The notes: generated by a model from the letters alone, not told the origin. A stretch of DNA of 64,000 nt from Candidatus Zipacnadum vermilionense (GCA_029821755.1 JALGSV010000007.1:186001-250000), one strand, 5' to 3'. Shown: positions 49,676 through 58,396, counted from the stretch's first letter. Translations and numbers: made by a program.

Positions 49676-50587
49676 ATGAACGAGAACGCAGAACTCTTGG
49701 CGGAGCTGGAGACCCTCTGCCGCGAACGCCAGGCCGTCATCCTGGTCCATCACTACCAACCCCCGGAGATTCAGGACCTGGCTGACTTCCTGGGTGATTC
49801 GCTGGGTCTGAGTCGTCAGGCGGCCGCCACCGACGCTGAGGTCATCGTCTTCTGCGGGGTGCACTTCATGGCCGAGACGGCCAAGCTGCTCTCCCCGGAC
49901 AAGACGGTGCTCATGCCCGAACCCCGCGCGGGCTGCCCCATGGCCGACATGGTCACGCCGGAGCGGCTGCGGGAGTTCCAGGCCCAGTATCCCGACGCGC
50001 CGGTGGTGGCTTACGTCAACACCACCGCGGCGGTCAAGGCGGAGTCGGACATTTGCTGCACCTCCGCCAACGCCCCGGCCGTGGTGCGCTCCCTCCCCGA
50101 GGACCAAGTAATCTTCGTCCCCGACCAGTACCTAGCCGACTGGGTGGCGAAGCAGGTGCCGGTGAAGGAGATCGTCCGCTATCCCGGCTTCTGCCCCACG
50201 CACATCGCCATCAAGCCGGAGGAGATCATCCAGCTCAAGCAGGAGCACCCGCGGGCGGCGGTGGTAGCCCACCCGGAATGCCCGCCGGACCTTCTGGCCC
50301 TGGCTGACGCGGTGCGCTCCACCAGCGGCATGGTCAAGTTCGCGGGGGAGACCGAGGCTGACGAGATCATCGTCGTTACCGAGGTGGGGATGCTGCACCA
50401 GCTCAAGGAGAAGTACCCGGCCAAGACCTTCTACGGGATCGGCACCGCTGTCTGTCGCAACATGAAGATGACCACGCTGCCCAAGCTAGTCGCCTGCCTG
50501 CGGGAGATGACGGGCGAGATCACCGTACCGGAGGAGATGGCGGTGCGGGCGCGCCGGGCGGTGCAGAGGATGGTGGAGATCGGGTAG
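49676..50587 (+). CDS. nadA: Quinolinate synthase A
   Basis: 303 residues from ATG 49676 (AGAGGTGA 5 nt upstream). It condenses iminoaspartate and DHAP to quinolinate in NAD synthesis, using a [4Fe-4S] cluster. VILVHHYQPPEIQDLADFLGDS is the canonical opening. Cluster ligands are Cys87 (AGCPMADMVTPE), Cys173 (GFCPTH) and Cys260 (AVCRNMK), at the places known in the Thermotoga enzyme. CTSANA and HPECPPDLL are conserved substrate-site segments. NadB and NadC are not in the window. An NAD-synthesis gene in the same region as two predicted NAD-degrading effectors is noted but the genes are 22 kb apart. Confidence 0.95.
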   Translation: MNENAELLAELETLCRERQAVILVHHYQPPEIQDLADFLGDSLGLSRQAAATDAEVIVFCGVHFMAETAKLLSPDKTVLMPEPRAGCPMADMVTPERLREFQAQYPDAPVVAYVNTTAAVKAESDICCTSANAPAVVRSLPEDQVIFVPDQYLADWVAKQVPVKEIVRYPGFCPTHIAIKPEEIIQLKQEHPRAAVVAHPECPPDLLALADAVRSTSGMVKFAGETEADEIIVVTEVGMLHQLKEKYPAKTFYGIGTAVCRNMKMTTLPKLVACLREMTGEITVPEEMAVRARRAVQRMVEIG

Positions 50588-50607
50588 ACTCCGCCCCGCG
50601 CGCTTTT

Positions 50608-50636
50608 TTGACTTCGCCCTTACCCCCCGCTATAAT
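50608..50636 (+). promoter_or_regulatory. Promoter of purH
   Basis: TTGACT (50608-50613), 17 nt, TATAAT (50631-50636). The best -10 in the window. The T-run before it (50604-50609) may also end the nadA transcript, though no stem precedes it. Confidence 0.85.
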
Positions 50637-50685
50637 CCCCTCGCCGTTCCTCACCACGCTGCTTTCTCACCCGGAGGATCTCACC

Positions 50686-52326
50686 ATGCCTCAGATCAAG
50701 CTCGCCTTGCTCAGTGTCTCCGATAAGACCGGTCTCGTCGGTTTTGCCCGCGGCTTGCGGGAGAGGGGGGTGAGGATACTCTCCACCGGCGGCACCAAGC
50801 GCGCCCTGGAGGAGGCCGGGATCGAGGTAACCGCTGTCGAAGACTACACCGGCTTCCCCGAGATGATGGAGGGCCGCGTCAAGACCCTGCACCCCAAGGT
50901 CCACGGTGGCCTGCTGGCGCGGCGGGACATCCCCGAGCACCAGGCCCAGGCGGCGGCCCATGGGATCGAGATGATTGACCTGGTCTGCGTCAACCTCTAC
51001 CCCTTCCGCCAGACCGTCGCCAAGCCCGACGTCACCTTGGAGGAAGCGGTGGAGAATATCGACATCGGCGGGCCGACCATGCTGCGCTCGGCGGCCAAGA
51101 ACTTCGCCGCCGTCGCCGTCATCTGCAATCCGGCGCGGTACGACACCATCCTGGAGGAGATGCGCGCCTCGGGCGGGGAGGTCTCCGCGGAGACCCGGCG
51201 GCAACTGGCCCTGGAGGTCTTCGCCCATACCGGGCAGTATGACGCGGCCATCGCCATGTGGCTGTCGCAGGCGTTCGCCGCTGAGGAGAGTCAGTTCCCC
51301 GGCTACTTCGCGCCGTGGTACGTCAAGCAGGGCAGCGACCTGCGGTACGGGGAGAACCCGCACCAGTCGGCGGTGCTGTATGCGCAGGTGGACGCGCCGG
51401 AGCCGGGGCTGGCCCAGGCGGTCAAGCTGCACGGCGAGCGGGAGCTGTCCTTCAACAACTACCTGGACCTGACGGCGGCACTGGAGACCGCCCGGGACTT
51501 CGCCGAGCCTACGGCGATCGTCATCAAACACCTCACCCCCTGTGGCGCGGCCACCGCGGCGACGCTGCAGGAGGCCTTCGTGGACGCCTGGTCGGTCGAC
51601 CCCATCTCCGCCTTCGGTGGAGTCATCGGCCTCAACCGCGTGGTGGACGCCGAGACCGCGCGGATACTGGGCAGCGGCAACTTCCTCAAGGAAACCATCA
51701 TCCCGCGCTACCGCGAGGAGTCTGGGGATACCGAGACCAACATCATCAGCGCCTTCGTCGAGGCGATCATCGCCCCCGGCTACGAGCCGGAGGCCCTGGA
51801 GTTGCTCAAGCGGCGCAAGAACCTGCGAGTGATGCTGCTGGAGGATTTCTGCCCGGAGGGCCGCCGGCGAGACCTGGACCTGAAGAAGATCCCTGGCGGC
51901 CTGGTGGTGCAGAGCCCGGACCTGGACTTCGTGACGGAGGCGGACCTGCAGGTAGTGACGAAGAAGGCGCCCACCCCGGACCAGATCGCCTCGCTGCTCT
52001 TCGCCGACCGTATCGCCAAGCACGTGAAGAGCAACGCCATCGTGCTGGTGCAGGGCACGCGGCTGGTAGGCTGCGGGGCGGGGCAGATGAGCCGCTTCGA
52101 CTCCTGCGTCATCGCCGCCCGCAAGGCCGGCCGGCGCGCGCTGGGCGCTTGCCTGGCTTCGGACGCCATGTTCCCGGCCCGCGACGGCCTCGACGCGGCG
52201 GCGGCTACCGGGGCGGTGGCGATCCTGCAACCGGGCGGGTCCAAGGCCGACGAGGAGGTCATCGCGGCGGCGGATGAGCACGGCATCGCGATGGTGTTCA
52301 GCGGGATGCGGCACTTCTGGCACTGA
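50686..52326 (+). CDS. purH: Bifunctional phosphoribosylaminoimidazolecarboxamide formyltransferase/IMP cyclohydrolase
   Basis: 546 residues from ATG 50686 (GGAGGA 7 nt upstream). It performs the last two steps of IMP synthesis. The IMP cyclohydrolase domain comes first: LLSVSDKTGLVGFARGL, GGTKRALEEAGI, TLHPKVHGGLLARRD and VNLYPF. The AICAR transformylase domain has Lys281-His282 in KHLTPCG (KHxNPCG in most homologues), ISAFGGVIGLNR, SNAIVL, GAGQMSRFDS and SDAMFPARDGLD. It ends with a TGA, then family A repeat copy 14. Confidence 0.96.
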   Translation: MPQIKLALLSVSDKTGLVGFARGLRERGVRILSTGGTKRALEEAGIEVTAVEDYTGFPEMMEGRVKTLHPKVHGGLLARRDIPEHQAQAAAHGIEMIDLVCVNLYPFRQTVAKPDVTLEEAVENIDIGGPTMLRSAAKNFAAVAVICNPARYDTILEEMRASGGEVSAETRRQLALEVFAHTGQYDAAIAMWLSQAFAAEESQFPGYFAPWYVKQGSDLRYGENPHQSAVLYAQVDAPEPGLAQAVKLHGERELSFNNYLDLTAALETARDFAEPTAIVIKHLTPCGAATAATLQEAFVDAWSVDPISAFGGVIGLNRVVDAETARILGSGNFLKETIIPRYREESGDTETNIISAFVEAIIAPGYEPEALELLKRRKNLRVMLLEDFCPEGRRRDLDLKKIPGGLVVQSPDLDFVTEADLQVVTKKAPTPDQIASLLFADRIAKHVKSNAIVLVQGTRLVGCGAGQMSRFDSCVIAARKAGRRALGACLASDAMFPARDGLDAAAATGAVAILQPGGSKADEEVIAAADEHGIAMVFSGMRHFWH

Positions 52327-52329
52327 GGG

Positions 52330-52371
52330 GAGCCTCACCCCCTGCCCCCTCCCCTGGCAGGGGAGGGGGAA
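52330..52371 (+). repeat. Family A palindromic repeat, copy 14 (left arm of DUF559 unit)
   Basis: gagcctcaccccctgccccc, tcccctggcagggga, gggggaa. It begins 4 nt after purH and is 2 nt before the DUF559 ATG. It matches the reverse complement of copy 15 at 41 of 42 positions. Confidence 0.9.
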
Positions 52372-52373
52372 CA

Positions 52374-52838
52374 ATGAAAGGGAGAACGAGGAGGAAAAGG
52401 ATGTCCGGCAGTGCGCGGTCGGGCGACGAACGGGAGGGGGAGAGAGTCTACCGGTCTCAACCATTGGAGCGCCTGGTGGAGGGTGTCGCGACGGATGACA
52501 AGATCACGTTCGCGCGCGAGCAACGGCGCGAGGGCAGCGATCCGGAGAAGACGCTTTGGGAATGCCTGCGAGGCAAGAAACAGGGCTTCAAGTTTCGACG
52601 GCAGCACCCGCTCGACGATTTCGTCCTGGACTTCTTCTGCCATGAGGTGAGGTTGGCGATAGAGGTAGATGGCGGGCACCACGCGGACCAGGAGACATAT
52701 GATCAGTGGCGTGACGAGAGATTGGCGGCGATGGGCATCGCTACGTTGAGGATTCCTGCGCACGAGGTTGAGTCAGATCTCTTCGGTGTGCTCAGGGCCA
52801 TCCGCGCGGCCTGCCAAGCCCGCATGGAAAGGCAGTAG
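52374..52838 (+). CDS. DUF559 restriction-endonuclease-like protein (Vsr superfamily)
   Basis: 154 residues. The first 50 are charged and unusual. The nuclease core (about 55-150) has LWECLRGKKQGFKFRRQHPL with Glu63, then FVLDFFCHEVRLAIEVDGGHH: Asp86, Glu97 and Asp99 fit the D...E-x-D/K-type active site of the DUF559 (PF04480) family, which belongs to the Vsr/very-short-patch-repair-like endonucleases. ATLRIPAHEVESDLFGVL closes the fold. It lies between two inverted family A copies (41 of 42 positions identical), directly between purH and glyA. Its Shine-Dalgarno is the G-rich end of the left copy. Role unknown; a repeat-mobilising nuclease is a plausible inference. Confidence 0.85.
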   Translation: MKGRTRRKRMSGSARSGDEREGERVYRSQPLERLVEGVATDDKITFAREQRREGSDPEKTLWECLRGKKQGFKFRRQHPLDDFVLDFFCHEVRLAIEVDGGHHADQETYDQWRDERLAAMGIATLRIPAHEVESDLFGVLRAIRAACQARMERQ

Positions 52839-52878
52839 TCGGGTTTGCCAGGCCCGTATTCCTCCTTCTCTCTGTTTG

Positions 52879-52922
52879 TTCCCCCTCCCCTGCCAGGGGA
52901 GGGGGCAGGGGGTGGGGCTCGG
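52879..52922 (-). repeat. Family A palindromic repeat, copy 15, inverted (right arm of DUF559 unit)
   Basis: ttccccctcccctgccaggg, gagggggcagggggtggggc, tcgg: the reverse complement of copy 14 at 41 of 42 positions. It lies 40 nt after the DUF559 stop and is the only well-conserved reverse copy. Confidence 0.9.
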
Positions 52923-53033
52923 AGGGCGCGGGAGGTTTTCGTTCTCATCTCGGGGAAGGGGAATAAGTTACCGATGGTCCGGCGCGGGCCTCGACGCGCG
53001 GTTCGTCGTTCATTGAGAAAGGTCTGACTCCCT

Positions 53034-54284
53034 ATGGTAAATCGCACTCTCGCGCAAGCTGATTCGCAGATTGCGCAGATCCTGGCCAAGGAAACCGAGC
53101 GCCAGGAGAAGACGCTGATGCTGATTCCCTCGGAGAACTACGCTAGCCGCGCCGTCATGGCGGCTTGCGGCTCCGTGTTCACCAACAAGTACGCTGAGGG
53201 CTACCCCGGCAAGCGCTACTACAATGGGTGCCAGTACTACGACGAGCTGGAGCAGGTCGCCATCGACCGCGCCAAGGCTCTGTTCAAGTGCGACCACGCC
53301 AACGTGCAACTGCACACGGGCTCGCAGGCGAACATGGCGGCGTACTATGCGATGCTCAAACCCGGTGACAAGATCATGGCCATGAGCGTCGCCCAGGGGG
53401 GGCATCTGACCCATGGGGCGTCGGTCAACTTCTCCGGGCAGATGTACGAGTCGCATTTCTACGGCCTGGACCCGGACACCGATCAACTCAATTACGAGCA
53501 GATCCGGCAGATGGCCATGGAGGTGCGGCCGCGGCTGGTTATCTGCGGCGCGAGCGCCTATCCGCGCGTCATCGACTTCCGCATCTTCAAGGACATTGCC
53601 GACGAGTGCGGGGCCTACCTGATGGCCGACATCGCCCACATCTGCGGGCTGGTGGCGGCGGAGGTGCACCCTACCCCGGTGCCCTTCAGCGACATCGTGA
53701 CCTCGACGACGCACAAGACCCTGCGCGGGCCGCGCGGAGCGCTGATGCTGTGCAAGGAGCAATGGGCGGGGAAGGTGGACCGGGCGGTGTTCCCCGGCGT
53801 GCAGGCCGGGCCGCTGATGCACATCGTGGCGGGCAAGGCGGTGGCCTTCAAGGAAGCTGGCGAGTTCGGCTTCCGCGAGTACCAGCGCCAGATCGTCCGC
53901 AACGCCCACGCCCTGGCCAAGACGCTGCTGGACGAGGGGTTCACTCTGGTGACGGGAGGGACGGACAACCACCTGCTGCTGGTGGACCTGCGCAATAAGG
54001 GCATCACCGGCGCGGAGGCGGCGGACAGGATGGAAGTGGCGGGGATGGTGGTTAACAAGAACCTCATCCCCAACGACCCGACGCCCCCGGCGGTGACCAG
54101 CGGCATTCGCCCCGGCACCCCCGGGCTGACTACGCGGGGCATGAAGGAACCGGAGATGGCCCTGGTCGGCAGGTGGATCGCGCGGGTCATCCACGAGGGG
54201 AAGAGCAATCCGCAGGTGCTAGACAAAGTGCGGGGCGAGGTAGAGGAGCTCTGCGCGGCGTTCCCGATCTATCTGGACCTGTAG
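53034..54284 (+). CDS. glyA: Serine hydroxymethyltransferase
   Basis: 416 residues, full length. It interconverts serine and glycine with tetrahydrofolate, supplying one-carbon units (to purH among others). Motifs: LMLIPSENYASRAVMAA, NKYAEGYPGKRYYNGC, NVQLHTGSQANMAAY, GGHLTHG, ICGASAYPRVIDF, DIAHICGLVA and TSTTHKTLRGPRG with Lys228 as the PLP lysine, then RIVSNHLLLVDL-type C-domain NHLLLVDLRNKGITG and RPGTPGLTTRGM. Start ATG 53034 with AAAGG 11 nt upstream. No glycine riboswitch is visible upstream. Confidence 0.97.
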   Translation: MVNRTLAQADSQIAQILAKETERQEKTLMLIPSENYASRAVMAACGSVFTNKYAEGYPGKRYYNGCQYYDELEQVAIDRAKALFKCDHANVQLHTGSQANMAAYYAMLKPGDKIMAMSVAQGGHLTHGASVNFSGQMYESHFYGLDPDTDQLNYEQIRQMAMEVRPRLVICGASAYPRVIDFRIFKDIADECGAYLMADIAHICGLVAAEVHPTPVPFSDIVTSTTHKTLRGPRGALMLCKEQWAGKVDRAVFPGVQAGPLMHIVAGKAVAFKEAGEFGFREYQRQIVRNAHALAKTLLDEGFTLVTGGTDNHLLLVDLRNKGITGAEAADRMEVAGMVVNKNLIPNDPTPPAVTSGIRPGTPGLTTRGMKEPEMALVGRWIARVIHEGKSNPQVLDKVRGEVEELCAAFPIYLDL

Positions 54285-54326
54285 CCCTCAAGGGGACGGA
54301 CACCTCTTCGGTGGACCGAAGAAGCA

Positions 54327-55178
54327 TCAGCCCCCAGGGAGCCTCCACGTCACCATCTCTGCCTTCCCTCGCGCCAGCGGGGAGGCGTCGGCTTTCTCCA
54401 CGTGGCCATCGGCGTAGACCACGTTGAATTTCCCGCGGTGGGGGCCCTTACCGTTGAGGAGAGGCGCGTCGGCGGCTACCGCCAGGCTTTGGTTGCCGTC
54501 CTGGAGACGCTGGAAGTCCATCTGCCGCGCGGTGGGGTAGGGCATGCCGTCGTGGCGGGCGGGGCAAACCCAGGTGGCGTGGGGAATGCCGCGCGATTCG
54601 AGCGCCGCCGACCAGTCCCCGCGAGGCGGCGGCGCGCCGTAGTCCATCGCGTACATCCGCATCCCCAGGGCGATCACCTTCAACTGTCCGCCGCAGCGCT
54701 CCCGGTCGGCCGTCTCCCGCACTAACCCCAGCCCCTGTCGCGCCAGCAGCCCTCCCACTACGGTTCCCGCCAGGAATATCACCACTGCCAGCAGTGGTCC
54801 CAGCCATAGCGAGCGACTCGAGCGGCCCCGGGGCGCGGGCTGAACGGGAGCCGCGGCAGGCTGAACCGGCGCCGCTTGCGGAGTCGGAGGCGGTCCCACC
54901 GGTCGCGGCGGCGAAACCGGGGGTGGGGGGGCGGGGAGAGTTGGGGTGGAGAAGACCTCGGTGGGCACGAGCCAGTTGCCCTGCGGGTCCCAGGTCACCC
55001 GGTCTTCGGGCCGCAGCTGGCCCTGGAAGTAGAGCAACTCCAGCGTCTCCCAGTCGTACGGCCCATGCACCTGGCCCTCGCGCGCCAGCCAGGCGGGTAC
55101 ATAGGTGCCGCACTGCGGGCAGGTCGTACCGCTGTGTGGCAGCGGGCCTTGGCACTGGGAGCAGGTGGGTAGTGGCAT
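54327..55178 (-). CDS. Zinc ribbon/GYF-like/pseudopilin-like fusion protein
   Basis: 283 residues. An N-terminal zinc ribbon (Cys6-x2-Cys9, Cys20-x2-Cys23) is followed by a GYF_2-like segment with GPYDWETLELLYFQGQL (39-55) and a PQGNWL turn. A Pro-rich linker (about 79-117) precedes a transmembrane helix (about 126-146). After it, CGGQLKVIALGMRMYAMDYGA and a final NVVYADGHVEK resemble the soluble part and H-x9-DG-type tail of DUF1559 pseudopilins, but the prepilin leader is absent. It is probably a membrane protein with a cytosolic sensor-like N-terminus. It is the last gene of the minus-strand cluster that begins at 59744. Confidence 0.65.
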   Translation of the reverse strand: MPLPTCSQCQGPLPHSGTTCPQCGTYVPAWLAREGQVHGPYDWETLELLYFQGQLRPEDRVTWDPQGNWLVPTEVFSTPTLPAPPPPVSPPRPVGPPPTPQAAPVQPAAAPVQPAPRGRSSRSLWLGPLLAVVIFLAGTVVGGLLARQGLGLVRETADRERCGGQLKVIALGMRMYAMDYGAPPPRGDWSAALESRGIPHATWVCPARHDGMPYPTARQMDFQRLQDGNQSLAVAADAPLLNGKGPHRGKFNVVYADGHVEKADASPLARGKAEMVTWRLPGG

Positions 55179-55236
55179 ATTTTGTCTCTGTCCCGGCAGG
55201 CGGCGCGGGCCTCCCGGAGGCTCTCTTCCCCCGCCC

Positions 55237-56211
55237 CTACACCTCGTCCGGCGTGTACTCTTCCCCGCTGCGGCGCAGACAGTTGACGGCCTCGGCGTCC
55301 AGCTCGGCTATCTGCTCCAGGCGCTCGTAGTGCTCGGCGCGCCACTCTGGATGAGCCCAGAGAATCTCCCCTTCCGGTGCGGCCAAGGCCACGCTCAGCG
55401 GCTCCAGCAAGTCGAGGAGATGATCGTACAGGGCGGCGGCTCGCGCGACCCAGGCTGCCGCCGGTTGCGGGAGCTGCTCCCGTTGCGCCTCGAGGAAGTC
55501 GCGCGCCGCGGTCCGGGCCCCCACCAACGCCGTCAGGGCCGCCGCGGCCTCCCCCGCCACCGGTGCCGTCGGCTCGACCTGGTCCGACAAGAGATGCAGC
55601 CAGGTCCGGTACGCGCCGGCGCAGCCCGGCCGGTCCTGCTCCCAGCAGGCGCGCGCCGCGGCGGCGGCGGCGGCCCGCAGCGTCTCAGCATGCGCCGGCT
55701 CGCCGGGGCCGAGGGCGAGAAGCAGGTTGCCCTGGGCGGGAGCGGCGATATACGGGTCTCCGGGCGCGTTGTGCGGCCCATACCCGCAGATCAGGCCCCC
55801 GGTCGGACAACCCGCCAGTAGCGCCCAGCTCGGCTCCGCCGGCGGCCAGCCGCCTAGCACTACGGGGCGATCCGCGGCCGTCTCCTGCGCCACGAGTTGG
55901 AGTATCCTCTCCGGCGCGATACCCTCTGAGGCGGTCAGAACCTCGGCCCGGCGGTAGCCCAGCGCGGCCAAGACGGAGCTCAAGTCCAGCGCCGGCGCCC
56001 GTGGAGTGTACGCACAAACGGGCCCTCGCAGCCGGAAGGCCTCGCCGCTCACCGCCGCTAAGGCAGGGAAAGCGCCGGGGAAGCCCGCATACGCTAGAGC
56101 CTGCCCGAGCACTGGCAACAAGTCCGCTGCTCCCGTCATCGAGGGGCAGGGCAGGCCAGGGAGCAGCCGGCTATCGGGTCCCCTGGCGCTCAGGTTCAGG
56201 CGCGAGAGCAT
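55237..56211 (-). CDS. Hypothetical protein, possible BtrH/C39-like fold
   Basis: 324 residues from ATG 56211 (no Shine-Dalgarno; MTGAADLLP at 56139 is an alternative). The segment LLPVLGQALAYAGFPGAFPALAAVSGEAFRL looks like the helical opening of BtrH-N or C39-like papain-fold proteins, in which a Cys would be expected at GQAL; here that position is Gln, so activity is doubtful. VVLGGWPP and GLICGYGPHN follow in the expected order. The C-terminus is helical. Function unknown. It lies 21 nt after the stalk-domain gene, same strand. Confidence 0.5.
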   Translation of the reverse strand: MLSRLNLSARGPDSRLLPGLPCPSMTGAADLLPVLGQALAYAGFPGAFPALAAVSGEAFRLRGPVCAYTPRAPALDLSSVLAALGYRRAEVLTASEGIAPERILQLVAQETAADRPVVLGGWPPAEPSWALLAGCPTGGLICGYGPHNAPGDPYIAAPAQGNLLLALGPGEPAHAETLRAAAAAAARACWEQDRPGCAGAYRTWLHLLSDQVEPTAPVAGEAAAALTALVGARTAARDFLEAQREQLPQPAAAWVARAAALYDHLLDLLEPLSVALAAPEGEILWAHPEWRAEHYERLEQIAELDAEAVNCLRRSGEEYTPDEV

Positions 56212-56232
56212 GAGGTGCGGGATGCCGCCATT

Positions 56233-58380
56233 TCACTCGCCCTTGATGTTGATGGTCTGCGTCTCCACCACCGTCCCATCTGCGTCCAGTAATTCGGCGA
56301 CCACTTGGTACTTGTCGGCTACGCCCAGCAGCGGCAGCTTCAGGTCGATCGCCTCGGTCTGCCACTGGCCGTCCTCATTCGCGGTGCAGGTCACCTGCGC
56401 CACCTGGCCACTGAGTTCTACCAGGATGCGGGTGTTGTAGGTGAGGGTGATCCGCACCTCGGAGGCAGGCGGCGCCAGCCCGGCGATGGTCAGATCGCGC
56501 GGGGCCACGTCGCCCTCGGTCGGTTGGTTCACCTTGAGCGACTTGGGCAGGCCCATCCGGATCGCGAAGGGCGTGGTAGCGGCCAGTTGGAGGTCCTGGT
56601 CGGCGTCATCCTTGGCGCGGACAGTAACCGGGGCGGGCACCGCCCGGTCGCCGGGGACCACCTGGTAAGTCGCTCGGTAGGTGATTAGCCCCGCCTGGTC
56701 AGAGACCTCCACCATCGGCAGGTCGGTCTTGAAGGTTCCCAGATCGGCCACCGGGTTAGTCAAGGGGGCCACGGCGTAAGCCTGCACCGTGAGGGTGTCG
56801 CCCTCGGTCAGCGCCTGCAGCCCGTCCTGGCTCACACCAATCAGCGGCATATCCGGAGCGAGGGTCACGGTGAAGTTCCAGCGCCGCGTCTTTTCGTTGC
56901 CCGCCTTGTCCTTGACGGTGAAGTCCGCTTGGTGCAGGCCTGCCGTCAACGCCGGGGCCTGGACTGCCGCCCGTGTGCGCAAGACCACCAGGCCCTCGGT
57001 CAGCGTCTGGCCGTCCAGGGCGAAGCGGACGCTGGTCAGGTCTGGACCGCTGCCCTGGTCGGAGAACAGCACTGCCAGCGCTGGGGTCGCGTTGGACAAC
57101 TGCGAGTTGGGTGCCGGCACGGGCCTGGTGATAGCCGGGGGGATGGTGTCAAAGGTGATCCTCTGCTCAGCGGTGAGAGGCTCCGCCTGTTGAGCACCTT
57201 TGGTCAGGCTGGCGGTGAGGTCGGCACTGGTAAGGTCGGCGTTGGCCGGCACCACGAATTCGCCGGCATACCGTCCCGCCGGCTCTTCCCCGGTGGCCAT
57301 GTGCGGGTACTCGTCGCCGAGGGAGAACGTGACCGTCGCCCCCGCCGTGCCCTGGATCAGCACCTGCAGCGTCTCGCCCGCGCGCAGAGGGCGAGAGTAG
57401 TTGGCCGGCGCCACTGACAGGAGTTGGACAGCTGCCTGCTGCGGCCCGACGGGATGCGAGGCGGTGATGTCCCACACCTGGTTGAAGGTCGGGTTGTAGC
57501 GCACCGTCAGGTCCGCTCCCGGCGTCAGGGAGGCCAGGTCCACGTCTTCGCCGGCGGCAGTGTGTACCTGCACTCCCGCGCCCAGGTCGAGAGTGGTGCC
57601 GTCAGCGAGAATCAGCCGGTTCTGGCCTACGGCGTGCAGCTTGCCGGTTCGTTCTCGGTAGGTCGCGGCCAGGCGGGTCACCCGGTCCTGCGCGTTGAGG
57701 GTCAGATGTACCTGATCACCCGGGTGCAGGTCGTTCAGAGTAGCGGGCTTGGTCGGCTGCCCTTCCTCGGCGCGAGTGTAGGTAATACCCGCGGCGGCCA
57801 CGTAGGCCTGGGCCGCGATGCCCGCTCCGGCCTGTACCAGGAAGGCGGGCGGCGGGCCGGGGTAGGCCTGCAGCAACATGCCGGTGGTCCCGTCGGTGGT
57901 GGTGGCGGGGGGCGGCGTCCCGGTGAAGACCAGGGCCGCCGTCTGCTGGGCGGCGTCCCAAGTGTACTGTGCTCCCCAGGCATGAGCCAGAACGGCAAGC
58001 GGCACTTGGGGGACGCCATTAGCCAGCGTGGGCGCCACCGCGGTGGCCTCGGGCACCTCGTGGTCTACCTGGACCAGAGCCTGCCCTACCCACATCTGCA
58101 CCGTCACCTCGCCCCGGACCAGGCGGATGAAGCCGGGGTCGGGGTCAAAAAGCCACTCGGCGCCTAGCGCCTCGGCAAGGGCTTGCAGCGGCGCGAACAC
58201 CTCACCACCATCCCCCACGCGCGTGAGAGGCGCACCCAACGTTACCGGCTGGCCGTCCACCGTCAACTGGAGGGCGGCGGGCGCGGCGGAAGAAAGACTC
58301 GGCGCAATCGCCAGGGCGATCAGTACGGCGGCCGCTGTCCAGAGAAGTGACGACCAGGGATAGGGCGAGAATTTGCGCAT
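56233..58380 (-). CDS. Secreted copper-amine-oxidase-N (stalk) domain protein with Ig-like repeats
   Basis: 715 residues from ATG 58380; AGGAG lies 8 nt upstream, so a GTG at 58389 is less likely. The signal peptide ends near SSAAPA. Two stalk-type segments (VFAPLQALAEALGAEW; VPLAVLAHAWGAQYTWDAAQQ) match copper amine oxidase N-terminal domains, common in Armatimonadota and Firmicutes envelope proteins. The rest consists of beta domains with Ig-like or invasin-like character, for example VKDKAGNEKTRRWNFTVTLAPD. No anchor or catalytic motif is seen. It lies 16 nt after lpxC on the same strand, so an envelope role is likely. Confidence 0.75.
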   Translation of the reverse strand: MRKFSPYPWSSLLWTAAAVLIALAIAPSLSSAAPAALQLTVDGQPVTLGAPLTRVGDGGEVFAPLQALAEALGAEWLFDPDPGFIRLVRGEVTVQMWVGQALVQVDHEVPEATAVAPTLANGVPQVPLAVLAHAWGAQYTWDAAQQTAALVFTGTPPPATTTDGTTGMLLQAYPGPPPAFLVQAGAGIAAQAYVAAAGITYTRAEEGQPTKPATLNDLHPGDQVHLTLNAQDRVTRLAATYRERTGKLHAVGQNRLILADGTTLDLGAGVQVHTAAGEDVDLASLTPGADLTVRYNPTFNQVWDITASHPVGPQQAAVQLLSVAPANYSRPLRAGETLQVLIQGTAGATVTFSLGDEYPHMATGEEPAGRYAGEFVVPANADLTSADLTASLTKGAQQAEPLTAEQRITFDTIPPAITRPVPAPNSQLSNATPALAVLFSDQGSGPDLTSVRFALDGQTLTEGLVVLRTRAAVQAPALTAGLHQADFTVKDKAGNEKTRRWNFTVTLAPDMPLIGVSQDGLQALTEGDTLTVQAYAVAPLTNPVADLGTFKTDLPMVEVSDQAGLITYRATYQVVPGDRAVPAPVTVRAKDDADQDLQLAATTPFAIRMGLPKSLKVNQPTEGDVAPRDLTIAGLAPPASEVRITLTYNTRILVELSGQVAQVTCTANEDGQWQTEAIDLKLPLLGVADKYQVVAELLDADGTVVETQTINIKGE

Positions 58381-58396
58381 GGAACTCACTCCTTGC

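Noticed and set aside
50620-52464. Minus-strand 614-aa frame
   Set aside because: Antisense to purH, whose motifs are unambiguous.
52839-53033. Glycine riboswitch upstream of glyA
   Set aside because: The region is mostly family A repeat; I see no riboswitch core or paired aptamers.
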